A DNA stretch of 27,541 nt from DAOTYH01 sp034435015. GTDB taxonomy: Bacteria; Chloroflexota; Anaerolineae; Aggregatilineales; UBA3940. Below the pieces are notes generated by a model. It had not been told where the DNA came from and did no database searches. It was given only the letters and a program-made list of their open reading frames with translations. Shown in pieces: positions 16,244-23,265 of this stretch. The stretch is from NCBI GenBank assembly GCA_034435015.1, contig DAOTYH010000064.1:1-27541 (forward strand), read 5' to 3'. The stretch's first letter is position 1. Each line of letters begins with the position of its first letter. A program made the position numbers and the translations under genes.

Positions 16244-16574
16244 CTTCCTCTCCTCTTCCCAGTTATCGTGAATACGGCGGAAACCACCATCCCATGTATT
16301 CTTCGGTAGCAGACCTCATAGAGTAGCGGGTTGAGCCGCCGCCAGCAACCTGAAGGTAGTGAGGGGTTTACTATATAAGATAGTGGTTTCTCCGACGGCA
16401 TATCTGGTAAAGATTTTATGAATTTTCATGAATTTTCGGTTAGAACAGGCCCAAACCTCCGATTGACAGCCACTTAGTAAGGAGCAAGCAGTTACAATCG
16501 TCTAGATGGGCTGAGACTATAATGGTGTATAACAGATGATCAGGGTAACCGTGTTAGGATAGAGGGGGATTGGT
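16244..16574. other. 331-bp divergent intergenic region of the polysaccharide module
   Basis: No gene is seen. It must hold promoters for both the minus-strand operon and the plus-strand GGDEF-like/REC-transferase pair. Visible elements are a TATAAT at 16518-16523 (+) without a good -35, a TTGACA at 16463-16468 without a -10 at proper spacing, an AT-rich stretch at 16368-16440 with the inverted repeat ACTAT/ATAGT (16372-16386), and a 10-bp tandem repeat at 16418-16437. Confidence 0.55.
16418..16437. repeat. Tandem 10-bp repeat, candidate operator
   Basis: Two exact adjacent copies of ATGAATTTTC, one helical turn apart, in the regulatory region between the two divergent polysaccharide units. 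The spacing suits two protomers binding the same face of DNA, but no regulator is known. Confidence 0.5.
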
Positions 16575-17459
16575 ATGCTAAGACTGCGTCTCGCAATCGG
16601 CGCCGTAGCGTGGTGGCTGTTTCTCTTTTATAACATCGAACGTATCAACGAGCCAATCAACATTGCCAGCTTTGTTTATGTGCTGGCTCCACTCTCAGCC
16701 AGCGTCTTGATGCTCATGCCCCGATTTTTCAAGCGGTGGCGCCTGGCCTTCTGGATCATGAGCACACTCGTTGTCTATTTCGCGGTGAAGGTCTGGCTGA
16801 GATATGAGCTGTTTGGTACATCGCTCCCTCTGACGGTCACTGAGGTCGCCAGCCTCGTGATCACCCTCCTGCTGGTCGGGCAGTTGGCCAACGTAGTGAG
16901 TGACTTTGAGGAGACAATCGCCAACCTGACCATCCGTCAAATCGGCCTTCCGCCCCGCCTATACGACACCGTTGACGTAGAGGAACTTTATCGTGAGGTC
17001 AAGCGTAGTCGTCGGTTCCAGCATAATCTGGCTCTGCTCGTGGTTAACCCGAAGATAGACCCCAAACATATTGATGTCAGCAAGACCCTGCTGGAAATCC
17101 AGAAGACCATGATCAACCGCTACATCAAAGCGCGGGTGGCCAAGCTGTTGTCTGAGGAACTGCGCGACTGCGATCTGGTCGCCCAGCATGGCAGTGGGTT
17201 CGCCATTGTGTTGCCTGAGACCCGCAGTGACGAGGCCAAACGCATCGCCCAACTGCTGGCCAAGCACTCCAAGGAAACGCTGGGGGTCGAGCTGGAGGTG
17301 GGGATGGCCAGCTTCCCAGAGACAGCACTGACGCTGGGCGGTCTGCTGGACGCGGCGACGGACAATCTGCTGACAGGCCAGGAAGCAGAAGGAGGGGGGG
17401 ATGGGCAACCGCAGGCCGTCACCGAGCCACAGCAGGAGGCGTTGACCGTCCACAAATAG
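16575..17459 (+). CDS. Membrane protein with degenerate GGDEF (diguanylate-cyclase-like) domain
   Basis: 294 residues. Up to four membrane helices (about 5-20, 29-50, 57-75, 87-107), then a coiled segment and a cytoplasmic domain (about 135-270) with GGDEF-fold signs: DVEELYREVKRSRRFQHNLALLVVN, an LVAQHGSGFAIVLPET strand-turn, and LEVGMASFPE near the end. Where active cyclases have RYGGDEF, this protein has QHGSGF: one residue is missing and both acidic metal ligands are lost. It should not make c-di-GMP; it may bind nucleotide or act as a structural or sensory domain. The start ATG 16575 has AGGGGGA about 6 nt upstream. The REC-sugar transferase gene follows after 43 nt, so the two are probably cotranscribed. 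Confidence 0.75.
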   Translation: MLRLRLAIGAVAWWLFLFYNIERINEPINIASFVYVLAPLSASVLMLMPRFFKRWRLAFWIMSTLVVYFAVKVWLRYELFGTSLPLTVTEVASLVITLLLVGQLANVVSDFEETIANLTIRQIGLPPRLYDTVDVEELYREVKRSRRFQHNLALLVVNPKIDPKHIDVSKTLLEIQKTMINRYIKARVAKLLSEELRDCDLVAQHGSGFAIVLPETRSDEAKRIAQLLAKHSKETLGVELEVGMASFPETALTLGGLLDAATDNLLTGQEAEGGGDGQPQAVTEPQQEALTVHK

Positions 17460-17502
17460 GGGGCAGAGTCAGGTTGTTGGAAGTTGATTGGGAGGGGCAA
17501 AG

Positions 17503-18558
17503 TTGGCCGCCAAAGTCTTAGTTGTAGATGACGATCATGTTTTAACCGAACTGATACGCCTTCAGTTGCTCAAAGAGGGCTATCATATCAAGACGACCCA
17601 TGACGGGATGAGCGCCATTGAGCTGGCCACAAGCTGGAGGCCCGACCTGATCCTGCTGGATATTATGATGCCGGACATGGACGGGTTTGAGGTCTGCCGG
17701 CGGCTGAGAGAACATGACTCAACGGCGCATATTCCCATCATCATGCTGACGGCAAAGACCACCATCTCTGACAAGGCAACCGGGTTCGGCGCAGGTGCAG
17801 ACGATTACATCACCAAGCCTTTCGACAGCACCGAACTCAAACTGCGGGTGGCCGCCCATATCAGGCGGGTCAAGATGTTGACGGAAGAGTCCTATGTGCC
17901 GACACGTGTCGTCAGCGTGCCGCTGATGCTGACCAGCCGTCGCAGCGGCATCTTCCGGCGCAGTTACAAGGCGGCTAAACGTATCTTTGACATCGTGGTC
18001 TGCCTGTTGCTGTTGCCGGCGGCCCTGCCGATCATGCTCTTCATCATGCCGATACTGTGGCTGGACTCGCCCGGCCCGATCTTCTTCATCCAGAAGCGGA
18101 CCGGTCTGCACGGCAAGAAGTTCGACATGTACAAGTTCAGGACGATGCGCCCCGATGCTGAACAGCTCAAGGCCAAGTACGCTCATCTGAACGAACTGAC
18201 ATGGCCGGACTTCAAGATCACCAACGACCCGCGTGTCACGCGCGTCGGCAAGATTCTGCGCAAAACCAGCCTTGACGAACTGCCCCAGATATTTAACATC
18301 CTCAAGGGGGATATGAGCCTGGTCGGGCCGCGTCCCACCTCGTTCAGCGCCGATACCTATCAGCTCTGGCAGACTGAGCGTCTCGAAGTAAGACCCGGCC
18401 TGACCGGTTTGTGGCAGGTCAGGGGTCGGAGCAACATTGACTTCAAAGAGCGGGTTGAACTAGACATCGAATACATTGAGCGTCAGAGCTGGGAGTTAGA
18501 TTTGCGCATACTGGGTGAGACCATCGCCGCCGTCATACTGGGGCGGGGTGCGGCATAG
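17503..18558 (+). CDS. Response regulator-sugar transferase fusion (polyprenyl-phosphate glycosylphosphotransferase)
   Basis: 351 residues from TTG 17503, chosen for GGGAGGGG 5 nt upstream; a TTG at 17488 is in frame but has no such site. Residues 1-125 are a complete receiver domain: acidic pair D9/D10, phosphoacceptor D53 (LLLDIMMPDMDGFEV), T83 and K105 (ITKPFD). A linker (126-150) leads to a bacterial sugar transferase (154-351): KRIFDIVVCLLLLPAALPI membrane hairpin, DSPGPIFFIQKRTGLHGKKF, FRTM, the catalytic Asp-Glu in KTSLDELPQIFN (258-259), MSLVGPRP and RPGLTGLWQVRGR. This enzyme moves a sugar phosphate from a nucleotide sugar to undecaprenyl phosphate, the committed priming step. The N-terminal four-helix region of WcaJ/WbaP types is replaced by the receiver, suggesting control by phosphorylation. 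A terminator follows at 18594-18617. Confidence 0.92.
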   Translation: MAAKVLVVDDDHVLTELIRLQLLKEGYHIKTTHDGMSAIELATSWRPDLILLDIMMPDMDGFEVCRRLREHDSTAHIPIIMLTAKTTISDKATGFGAGADDYITKPFDSTELKLRVAAHIRRVKMLTEESYVPTRVVSVPLMLTSRRSGIFRRSYKAAKRIFDIVVCLLLLPAALPIMLFIMPILWLDSPGPIFFIQKRTGLHGKKFDMYKFRTMRPDAEQLKAKYAHLNELTWPDFKITNDPRVTRVGKILRKTSLDELPQIFNILKGDMSLVGPRPTSFSADTYQLWQTERLEVRPGLTGLWQVRGRSNIDFKERVELDIEYIERQSWELDLRILGETIAAVILGRGAA

Positions 18559-18593
18559 CGCTGTTTGACCAACAAAATAGCCCTGACGATGAG

Positions 18594-18617
18594 AGAGGCA
18601 CACCTGTGCCTCTTTTT
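18594..18617 (+). terminator. Rho-independent terminator of the REC-sugar transferase unit
   Basis: AGAGGCAC, 4-nt loop, GTGCCTCT, then TTTT. Perfect 8-bp stem, 35 nt after the stop codon. Confidence 0.88.
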
Positions 18618-18625
18618 ATGCCTGT

Positions 18626-18654
18626 TTGTGGGGCCTTTTCGCGCCCGTTATAAT
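18626..18654 (+). promoter_or_regulatory. Promoter for lipA
   Basis: TTGTGG (18626-18631), 17-nt spacer, TATAAT (18649-18654); directly after the upstream terminator and about 50 nt before the lipA ATG. The -10 is perfect and the -35 weak. Confidence 0.65.
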
Positions 18655-18704
18655 CTGGGCAGACCTTGACAACAACGGTGATCGGATTGAGCTAGGTACT
18701 ACCT

Positions 18705-19649
18705 ATGACCATTACCCAATCAGACGAGAATATCCCCGCCCCCGCCCCGCCGCGCCGGCGCCCGGATTGGATCAAAGTGCGTGCACCAAGCGGTGAGACC
18801 TATGAATGGCTGCGGGGGTTGATGCGCAGTAAGGAACTGCATACCGTCTGCGAAGAGGCGATGTGTCCTAACATGGGCGAGTGCTGGGGACGCGGCACGG
18901 CTACCTTCCTGATGATGGGGGATGTCTGCACCCGTTCCTGCGGTTTCTGCGACATCAAAACAGGCCGCCCGGCCCCCCTTGACTGGCAGGAGCCGGACCG
19001 CGTTGCGCAGGCGGTCAAGGCGATGAACCTGCAACATGTGGTCATCACCTCTGTCAACCGCGACGAGCGCAAGGACGGCGGCGCACCGATCTTCGCGATG
19101 GTGATCCGGCGCATCCGTAAGGTCCACCCCGGCTGTTCAATTGAGGTGCTGATCCCTGACTTCAAGGGCAACGCTGAGGCTCTCCAGATCGTCATGGAGG
19201 CACAGCCGGAGATACTCAACCACAACGTTGAGACCGTGCCGCGCCTGTTCAAGAAGGTCCAGCCGCAGGACCGCTACGAATGGGCGATGGCTACCCTGGG
19301 CAACGCCAAGCAGATGGACCCCCTTGTACTGACTAAGAGCGGCATCATGGTAGGGCTGGGCGAGTCATTCGAGGAAGTCACAGCGGTGATGCGCGACCTT
19401 TCAGCCCTGCACGTGGACATTTTAACCATTGGCCAGTATCTTCAGCCCAGCAAACAACATCTGCCCGTCGAGCGGTACTACACGCTGGACGAATTCGCCG
19501 AACTGAAGCGCATCGGGTTAGAGGAACTAGGTTTTAAGTGGGTGGAAAGCGGCCCGCTGGTGCGCAGTTCCTATCGAGCGGCCCAGCAGGTCCGGGCGCT
19601 GTCTCAGTTGAACTACCTGAGGCCCATCCCCGGCGGTGTGGCCGAATAA
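18705..19649 (+). CDS. lipA: Lipoyl synthase
   Basis: 314 residues, normal LipA length. Radical-SAM enzyme that inserts two sulfurs into octanoyl groups on lipoate-dependent proteins. Both iron-sulfur clusters are ligated as expected: the auxiliary cluster by C49, C54 and C60 (CEEAMCPNMGEC) and the radical-SAM cluster by C75, C79 and C82 (CTRSCGFC). The C-terminal Ser ligand motif RSSYRA is present, as are the NHNVETVPRL and GLGE substrate/SAM regions. It has its own promoter and no lipB next to it. It converges on the universal stress protein gene, with 20 nt between stops and a GC hairpin there. Confidence 0.97.
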   Translation: MTITQSDENIPAPAPPRRRPDWIKVRAPSGETYEWLRGLMRSKELHTVCEEAMCPNMGECWGRGTATFLMMGDVCTRSCGFCDIKTGRPAPLDWQEPDRVAQAVKAMNLQHVVITSVNRDERKDGGAPIFAMVIRRIRKVHPGCSIEVLIPDFKGNAEALQIVMEAQPEILNHNVETVPRLFKKVQPQDRYEWAMATLGNAKQMDPLVLTKSGIMVGLGESFEEVTAVMRDLSALHVDILTIGQYLQPSKQHLPVERYYTLDEFAELKRIGLEELGFKWVESGPLVRSSYRAAQQVRALSQLNYLRPIPGGVAE

Positions 19650-19661
19650 TAGCCAATCGGA

Positions 19662-19686
19662 CGGCGGGGCTATCTTTGCTCCGCCG
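19662..19686. terminator. GC-rich hairpin between convergent lipA and usp genes
   Basis: CGGCGGGGC, 7-nt loop, GCTCCGCCG (one G:T pair). It starts 13 nt after the lipA stop and covers the usp stop codon. No T-run follows, so intrinsic termination is uncertain; 3'-end stabilisation is the alternative. Confidence 0.45.
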
Positions 19687-20590
19687 ATTCGGTATTGGTA
19701 TGCTCGGCTGGGGCGGCAGGAATAACCCTCTGAGTCTCATCCAGCGCACGAACGACCAGCACCGGCAGACGGGCGTGCTTGAGAATCTGGCCGGCAATAT
19801 CCTCCTGAAGAAACTGACGTATCTCACGCCATGGCTTATCAGGCGGCACTTGATGTGCCCCGATCACGATCAGATCGTAGTTGCCTTCACGAGCCTCACT
19901 GAGAATCTCGTCCAGCACCAGCCCGCGCCGGATTTTGGCCTTGCGCCACTCGCGCCGCACCCCGCGGGCCGACAAAATGTCCAGCACCCGCCGCAGATGA
20001 CGGCCCTCTCGTGCCCCGCTCTCGATCAGGGCGGCGGTATCCCGCTCCAGGTCGTCCAGCTTGGCTTGCGGGCCAAGCGGAATCTGGGACATCACATGGA
20101 GAACGGTCACCTCTGCCCCGACCAGTGCAGACAGCGCTCCTCCGACAGCGGCATCTATCTCGCCCGGCTTTTCTCCGCTGGTACAGATCAACACACGCTT
20201 GACCTGCCTGCGTCCGGGGGGCACGATCAACAACGGCACTTTGATATAGCGTGCCAGCCGCTGGGCTGTCGAACCCATCGAGAACAACCGCAACCGGCGG
20301 TGCCCGTGTGACCCGATCACGACCAAATGGTAGAAATGCTCATCTGCCTCAGCCAGAATCTGATCATCAGCAAAGCCGCAGCGGATGCGGGTCATCACGC
20401 GGCAGTGGCAGGATGCCTCCAACTCACTTCGCAGGGCCTCCAAGGTGCGTTGGAGAAATTCTTCCTGCCCCTGCCCTTCCACTATTCCCAGCAGAGTTAC
20501 CTCTGCTTCAGCCGCCTTGGCAAAAGGCATGACATAGAGGGCGGCCTCACGAGCGTATTCTGATCCATCGCTTGCTATCAGGATGTTCAT
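19670..20590 (-). CDS. Tandem universal stress protein (two UspA domains)
   Basis: 306 residues from ATG 20590, where the first Usp strand starts (MNILIASDGSEYAREAALY). The frame continues upstream but without Usp similarity and would overlap the transporter gene. Domain 1 (1-140) has the ATP-binding motif GSHGHRRLRLFSMGSTA (G-x2-G-x9-G-S/T). Domain 2 (about 145-290) begins VKRVLICTSGEKPGE and has VIGAHQ with no Gly-rich loop, so only the first domain is expected to bind ATP. It also carries an unusually hydrophilic C-terminal tail. Last gene of the HD-transporter-usp cluster, 23 nt after the transporter stop. Confidence 0.88.
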   Translation of the reverse strand: MNILIASDGSEYAREAALYVMPFAKAAEAEVTLLGIVEGQGQEEFLQRTLEALRSELEASCHCRVMTRIRCGFADDQILAEADEHFYHLVVIGSHGHRRLRLFSMGSTAQRLARYIKVPLLIVPPGRRQVKRVLICTSGEKPGEIDAAVGGALSALVGAEVTVLHVMSQIPLGPQAKLDDLERDTAALIESGAREGRHLRRVLDILSARGVRREWRKAKIRRGLVLDEILSEAREGNYDLIVIGAHQVPPDKPWREIRQFLQEDIAGQILKHARLPVLVVRALDETQRVIPAAPAEHTNTESAEQR

Positions 20591-20613
20591 CACAACAACC
20601 CCATTGCCTGCTT

Positions 20614-21693
20614 CTAGATAAACAGCAGGCCCACTGGTATCAAGAAGATGAGCACAAAGAAAACCACCAGACGTCCGGTATGTCCCGTCAACCACACCAC
20701 AAAGCGCAGAACAGCCCGCTCGTAGGGGCCAAAAAAGAGGAGCAGGATCAAAGCTGACACCAGCGTAATACTCAGCATCTCGGCCAGAACAATACCGGTT
20801 GCCACCGGATTTCGCAACAGCAGGCCGGCTACCAGCGTGTCAATGAAGGTTGAGATGTTGCACCCCATGATATAAGGCACTAGATTCTCGCGCCGAATAT
20901 AACCGCGCGCCGACAGAGGCACTAAAAATCCCAATGAGACTGACACACTCATGGTGAGCATCGTGATCAGGAGGCCCAGGGCAAAGGTTACAATGGGGCG
21001 GTAAAGCAGACGCGGCACTTCGTCGAAAGCGCTCTCCTTGAGCGTAAGCTGGGGGAGCGCCCTATCAAACAAGTTCAGACTACCAATGATCACCCCAAGC
21101 CCCATCAGGAAGATCACCCAGTCCGGCAGGAAGCGTACTGCCGTCTGCACGAGGGGGCCATAGACCCGATCAATGATAGAGATCATCTCCTCGCCCTGAC
21201 TAATCGCCGCGCTTCCATTCAACAGGCCGGATGAGAGGGCGAAATATCCTATGGGAAAGGCGGGCAGATAGACAGTGGCCGTGACAACCAACGCCAGCAG
21301 GCCTGTCACAAGGCTGGTAGTGCGCTCATGACCGCGCAAGACATAAATCAGGCCGATCATCAACACAATCACGCCTGCACCCATCCGTGAGCCGGTGATC
21401 ATCGCCAGTGCGTCAGTCGAGGTGATGACGCCGGCGTCAAAAAAGGTCAGAGAAGCCGCCGCTACCGGCGAGCCGCTCAATACGCCATAGGCAAACAGCC
21501 AGCCAAACCCCAGCGCATTCAGCGGATGGTTGACCCTGAGCAGGTCGCGGATCAGGGGAGCCAGCCCGCGCGCCCCCGTTTTCATGAATTCCAGCGCCAG
21601 AATGAACAGCGCCAAGCTGAAGAGGAACAACCCGACCTTGCTCCACTTGATTCTGGCCAGAACCCTTGTGAGTGGGGCAAGAGGATTACCGCT
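20614..21693 (-). CDS. Na/Pi-cotransporter-like membrane protein
   Basis: 359 residues from GTG 21693; GAGG lies 6 nt upstream, and it overlaps the HD gene end by 8 nt. ATGs at 21759 and 21717 would cause longer overlap and add unconserved residues. Nine or so membrane helices. Two inverted repeats match the Na/Pi cotransporter family (PF02690): KVGLFLFSLALFILALEFMK with GLAPLIRDLL, and LGLLITMLTMSVSVSLGFLV with YIMGCNISTFIDTLVAGLLL. The QSSSA signatures of phosphate transporters are changed to GSPVAAAS in repeat 1 and TMSVSVS in repeat 2, so the transported ion is uncertain. No PhoU domain is attached. It lies between an HD hydrolase and a universal stress protein. Confidence 0.78.
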   Translation of the reverse strand, partial: SGNPLAPLTRVLARIKWSKVGLFLFSLALFILALEFMKTGARGLAPLIRDLLRVNHPLNALGFGWLFAYGVLSGSPVAAASLTFFDAGVITSTDALAMITGSRMGAGVIVLMIGLIYVLRGHERTTSLVTGLLALVVTATVYLPAFPIGYFALSSGLLNGSAAISQGEEMISIIDRVYGPLVQTAVRFLPDWVIFLMGLGVIIGSLNLFDRALPQLTLKESAFDEVPRLLYRPIVTFALGLLITMLTMSVSVSLGFLVPLSARGYIRRENLVPYIMGCNISTFIDTLVAGLLLRNPVATGIVLAEMLSITLVSALILLLFFGPYERAVLRFVVWLTGHTGRLVVFFVLIFLIPVGLLFI

Positions 21694-22318
21694 CACCGCG
21701 AACCTCGGCGGCCATTTCATCGAAGAAAGCAGCCATGAACTGGTGGCGGGATTCGGCAAGCCGGCGCCCGCTGGCTGTGTAAAGCCGATCTTTGATGGTC
21801 TTTAGCTTGATATGGAACTCATGGTGGGGGCTGTGCGGTTCATCCCCGCCGGGGCGGTAGCCTTCTGAAACTTCTCCCCACAGAGGGAGATTCAACACCG
21901 CGCCATAGGCAAAGGCCCGCGCCACACCCACTGCCCCGATGGCGTCCAGCTTGTCGGCATCGAACAAAACCTTAGCTTCCAATGTCTGCGGCTCGATGGC
22001 GTTGCGGAATCGGTGGGCTTCAATAGCGTGGGCAACCGCCTCAATAAACGCTGGGTCTTCGCCGGCCAAGATGCGGCGGGCCTGCCGGGCCGCCAGTACT
22101 GCATGATCGGTTTCGGTGTTGGCTTCAAGGATCAGGCCGCCGTCTTCAGAGCGTGCAATGTCGTGCAACAACGCGGCTGTGCGGACCACTTCCAGATCAG
22201 CGCCCTCCATCTTGGCCAGCCTCTCAGCCAGTGCCAGCACCCTCAGTACGTGGTCGAAGCCGTGAATAGGATCGGCATCTTTATAGAATGCCTGTGCCTG
22301 TTCGATGGTGATCATCAT
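21686..22318 (-). CDS. HD-domain phosphohydrolase
   Basis: 210 residues. The HD metal site is complete: H23 in GFDHVLRVLALAERLA, H52-D53 in TAALLHDIAR, and the later Asp in LFDADKLDAIGAVGVARAF. This is the YedJ/uncharacterised HD hydrolase type, acting on nucleotides or phosphate esters; the substrate is not known. Two ATGs are adjacent (22318 and 22315); the GAGGGG just upstream fits the second better. First gene of a three-gene unit with the Na/Pi-like transporter and usp. Confidence 0.88.
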   Translation of the reverse strand: MMITIEQAQAFYKDADPIHGFDHVLRVLALAERLAKMEGADLEVVRTAALLHDIARSEDGGLILEANTETDHAVLAARQARRILAGEDPAFIEAVAHAIEAHRFRNAIEPQTLEAKVLFDADKLDAIGAVGVARAFAYGAVLNLPLWGEVSEGYRPGGDEPHSPHHEFHIKLKTIKDRLYTASGRRLAESRHQFMAAFFDEMAAEVRGER

Positions 22319-22556
22319 GCCCCTCTGTGCGGCTAGGTTTCGGTGCAGATCATGCCCTTTACCTCAAAACGGGAGTATACCATCAGCCGATGCTTTCAGC
22401 ACAGACTCCGCGCCCCAGCCTTAAGTAAGAGAATGGTATAGAAGCCATCCCAATTTCTGAACCGCCTTTTGCCCCCAAATAAACGGGGCGTAAACCTTGT
22501 GCCTCTAAGCCCGCTATTATAACCTTTCTATAACCAAACATAGTACCCGACTCATA
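22319..22556. other. Intergenic region between divergent HD and double-CxxC genes
   Basis: No gene seen. A minus-strand TATAAT (22516-22521) preceded by a repeated GGTTATA could be the -10 of the HD operon, but it lacks a good -35 and would leave a leader of about 190 nt. A short GCCCC/GGGGC inverted repeat lies near 22472-22491. The promoter of the plus-strand gene is just to the right. Confidence 0.4.
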
Positions 22557-22586
22557 TTGACGAAAGTTAGAAAAGGCCCTTACAAT
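22557..22586 (+). promoter_or_regulatory. Promoter for the double-CxxC protein
   Basis: TTGACG (22557-22562), 18-nt spacer, TACAAT (22581-22586). It gives a leader of about 95 nt before ATG 22689. An overlapping frame starting at 22585 (77 codons) has no ribosome site and no coding character. Confidence 0.6.
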
Positions 22587-22688
22587 GCGAACAATTGAGC
22601 GTTATGTTTTTGTTATGCAGGGTTGTATGAAGCGGGTGAGGAATGGGGCTAATTGTGGAAGCGGGGCGTATTGTACTAGGGGGCCGGT

Positions 22689-23033
22689 ATGTACACCAAT
22701 AATGAGTTGTTGTTCCCCAACTATGTCATTCCGATGTTGCGCGACATGCGCGGGTCTGAATGGCGGGAACTGGTTGATCGGGTTGTTGCGTTACCCCCCG
22801 ATCATCCCGAACTGTTAGCCTTTGGGCTGATGATGATCCGGTTGAATGGCTGTCTTGAATGCGAGACGGACAGCTACCGTGCTATGCGCGGGTGTGCCAT
22901 GTGCGCCTTGCAAACGCTCAGGCGCTACAAAGGCACGGATCGGGATTTATTGAAAATCTATGAAAAAGCGCTGGCTGAGGTCCAGACCTTCGTGACGGAG
23001 CAGGAGGCCGAGTCTGCCCCCCGCATTGCATAG
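22689..23033 (+). CDS. Small double-CxxC protein, unknown (possibly AhpD-like)
   Basis: 114 residues. ATG 22689 follows GGGGGCCGGT, an acceptable ribosome site. I do not recognise a characterised family. The centre reads GLMMIRLNGCLECETDSYRAMRGCAMC: four Cys as CxxC-x10-CxxC (C55, C58, C69, C72). The leading RLNGCLEC resembles the redox CxxC helix of AhpD/carboxymuconolactone-decarboxylase folds, but the usual following His is absent and the second CxxC is extra. This suggests a redox or metal site, and no more. The rest is helical with an acidic tail; no signal peptide. It has its own promoter and a terminator at 23112-23145, so it is monocistronic. Confidence 0.7.
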   Translation: MYTNNELLFPNYVIPMLRDMRGSEWRELVDRVVALPPDHPELLAFGLMMIRLNGCLECETDSYRAMRGCAMCALQTLRRYKGTDRDLLKIYEKALAEVQTFVTEQEAESAPRIA

Positions 23034-23111
23034 CGGCTGGGCACCGAGCTGGGACAATTCACTGGCCTGTCACCATCCTGCGCTGTGCGAAACACGATGA
23101 GATGAAGAGAG

Positions 23112-23145
23112 CACCCGGCCTGTGGGAGGTCCGGGTGTGTCTTTT
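23112..23145 (+). terminator. Rho-independent terminator after the double-CxxC gene
   Basis: CACCCGG extended by CC/GG, a small loop, CCGGGTG, then TGTCTTTT. About 9 bp with one bulge, 78 nt after the stop codon. Confidence 0.75.
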
Positions 23146-23265
23146 CCAAGCGCCTCCCCTTCCCCTGCCCCCCATCTTGTTCAGGCTACGGCTTTATGAT
23201 AGACTGGCTTTATCGTTAAAGGTTCATCATGTACTCTGCGCTGGTCAGAGGGAGAAGGTATCATC

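Noticed and set aside
16463..16497. TTGACA followed by TTACAA as a promoter for the GGDEF-like gene
   Set aside because: The spacer would be 23 nt, too long for a standard promoter; kept only as a note in the intergenic entry.
16244..16574. c-di-GMP riboswitch in the leader of the GGDEF-like gene
   Set aside because: Looked for because of the neighbouring domain; no GEMM-like conserved core or paired stems are visible.
22585..22818. 77-codon plus-strand frame overlapping the double-CxxC gene
   Set aside because: It starts inside the predicted -10 box, has no ribosome site and gives a Cys-rich unpatterned peptide; the other frame has a ribosome site and better composition.
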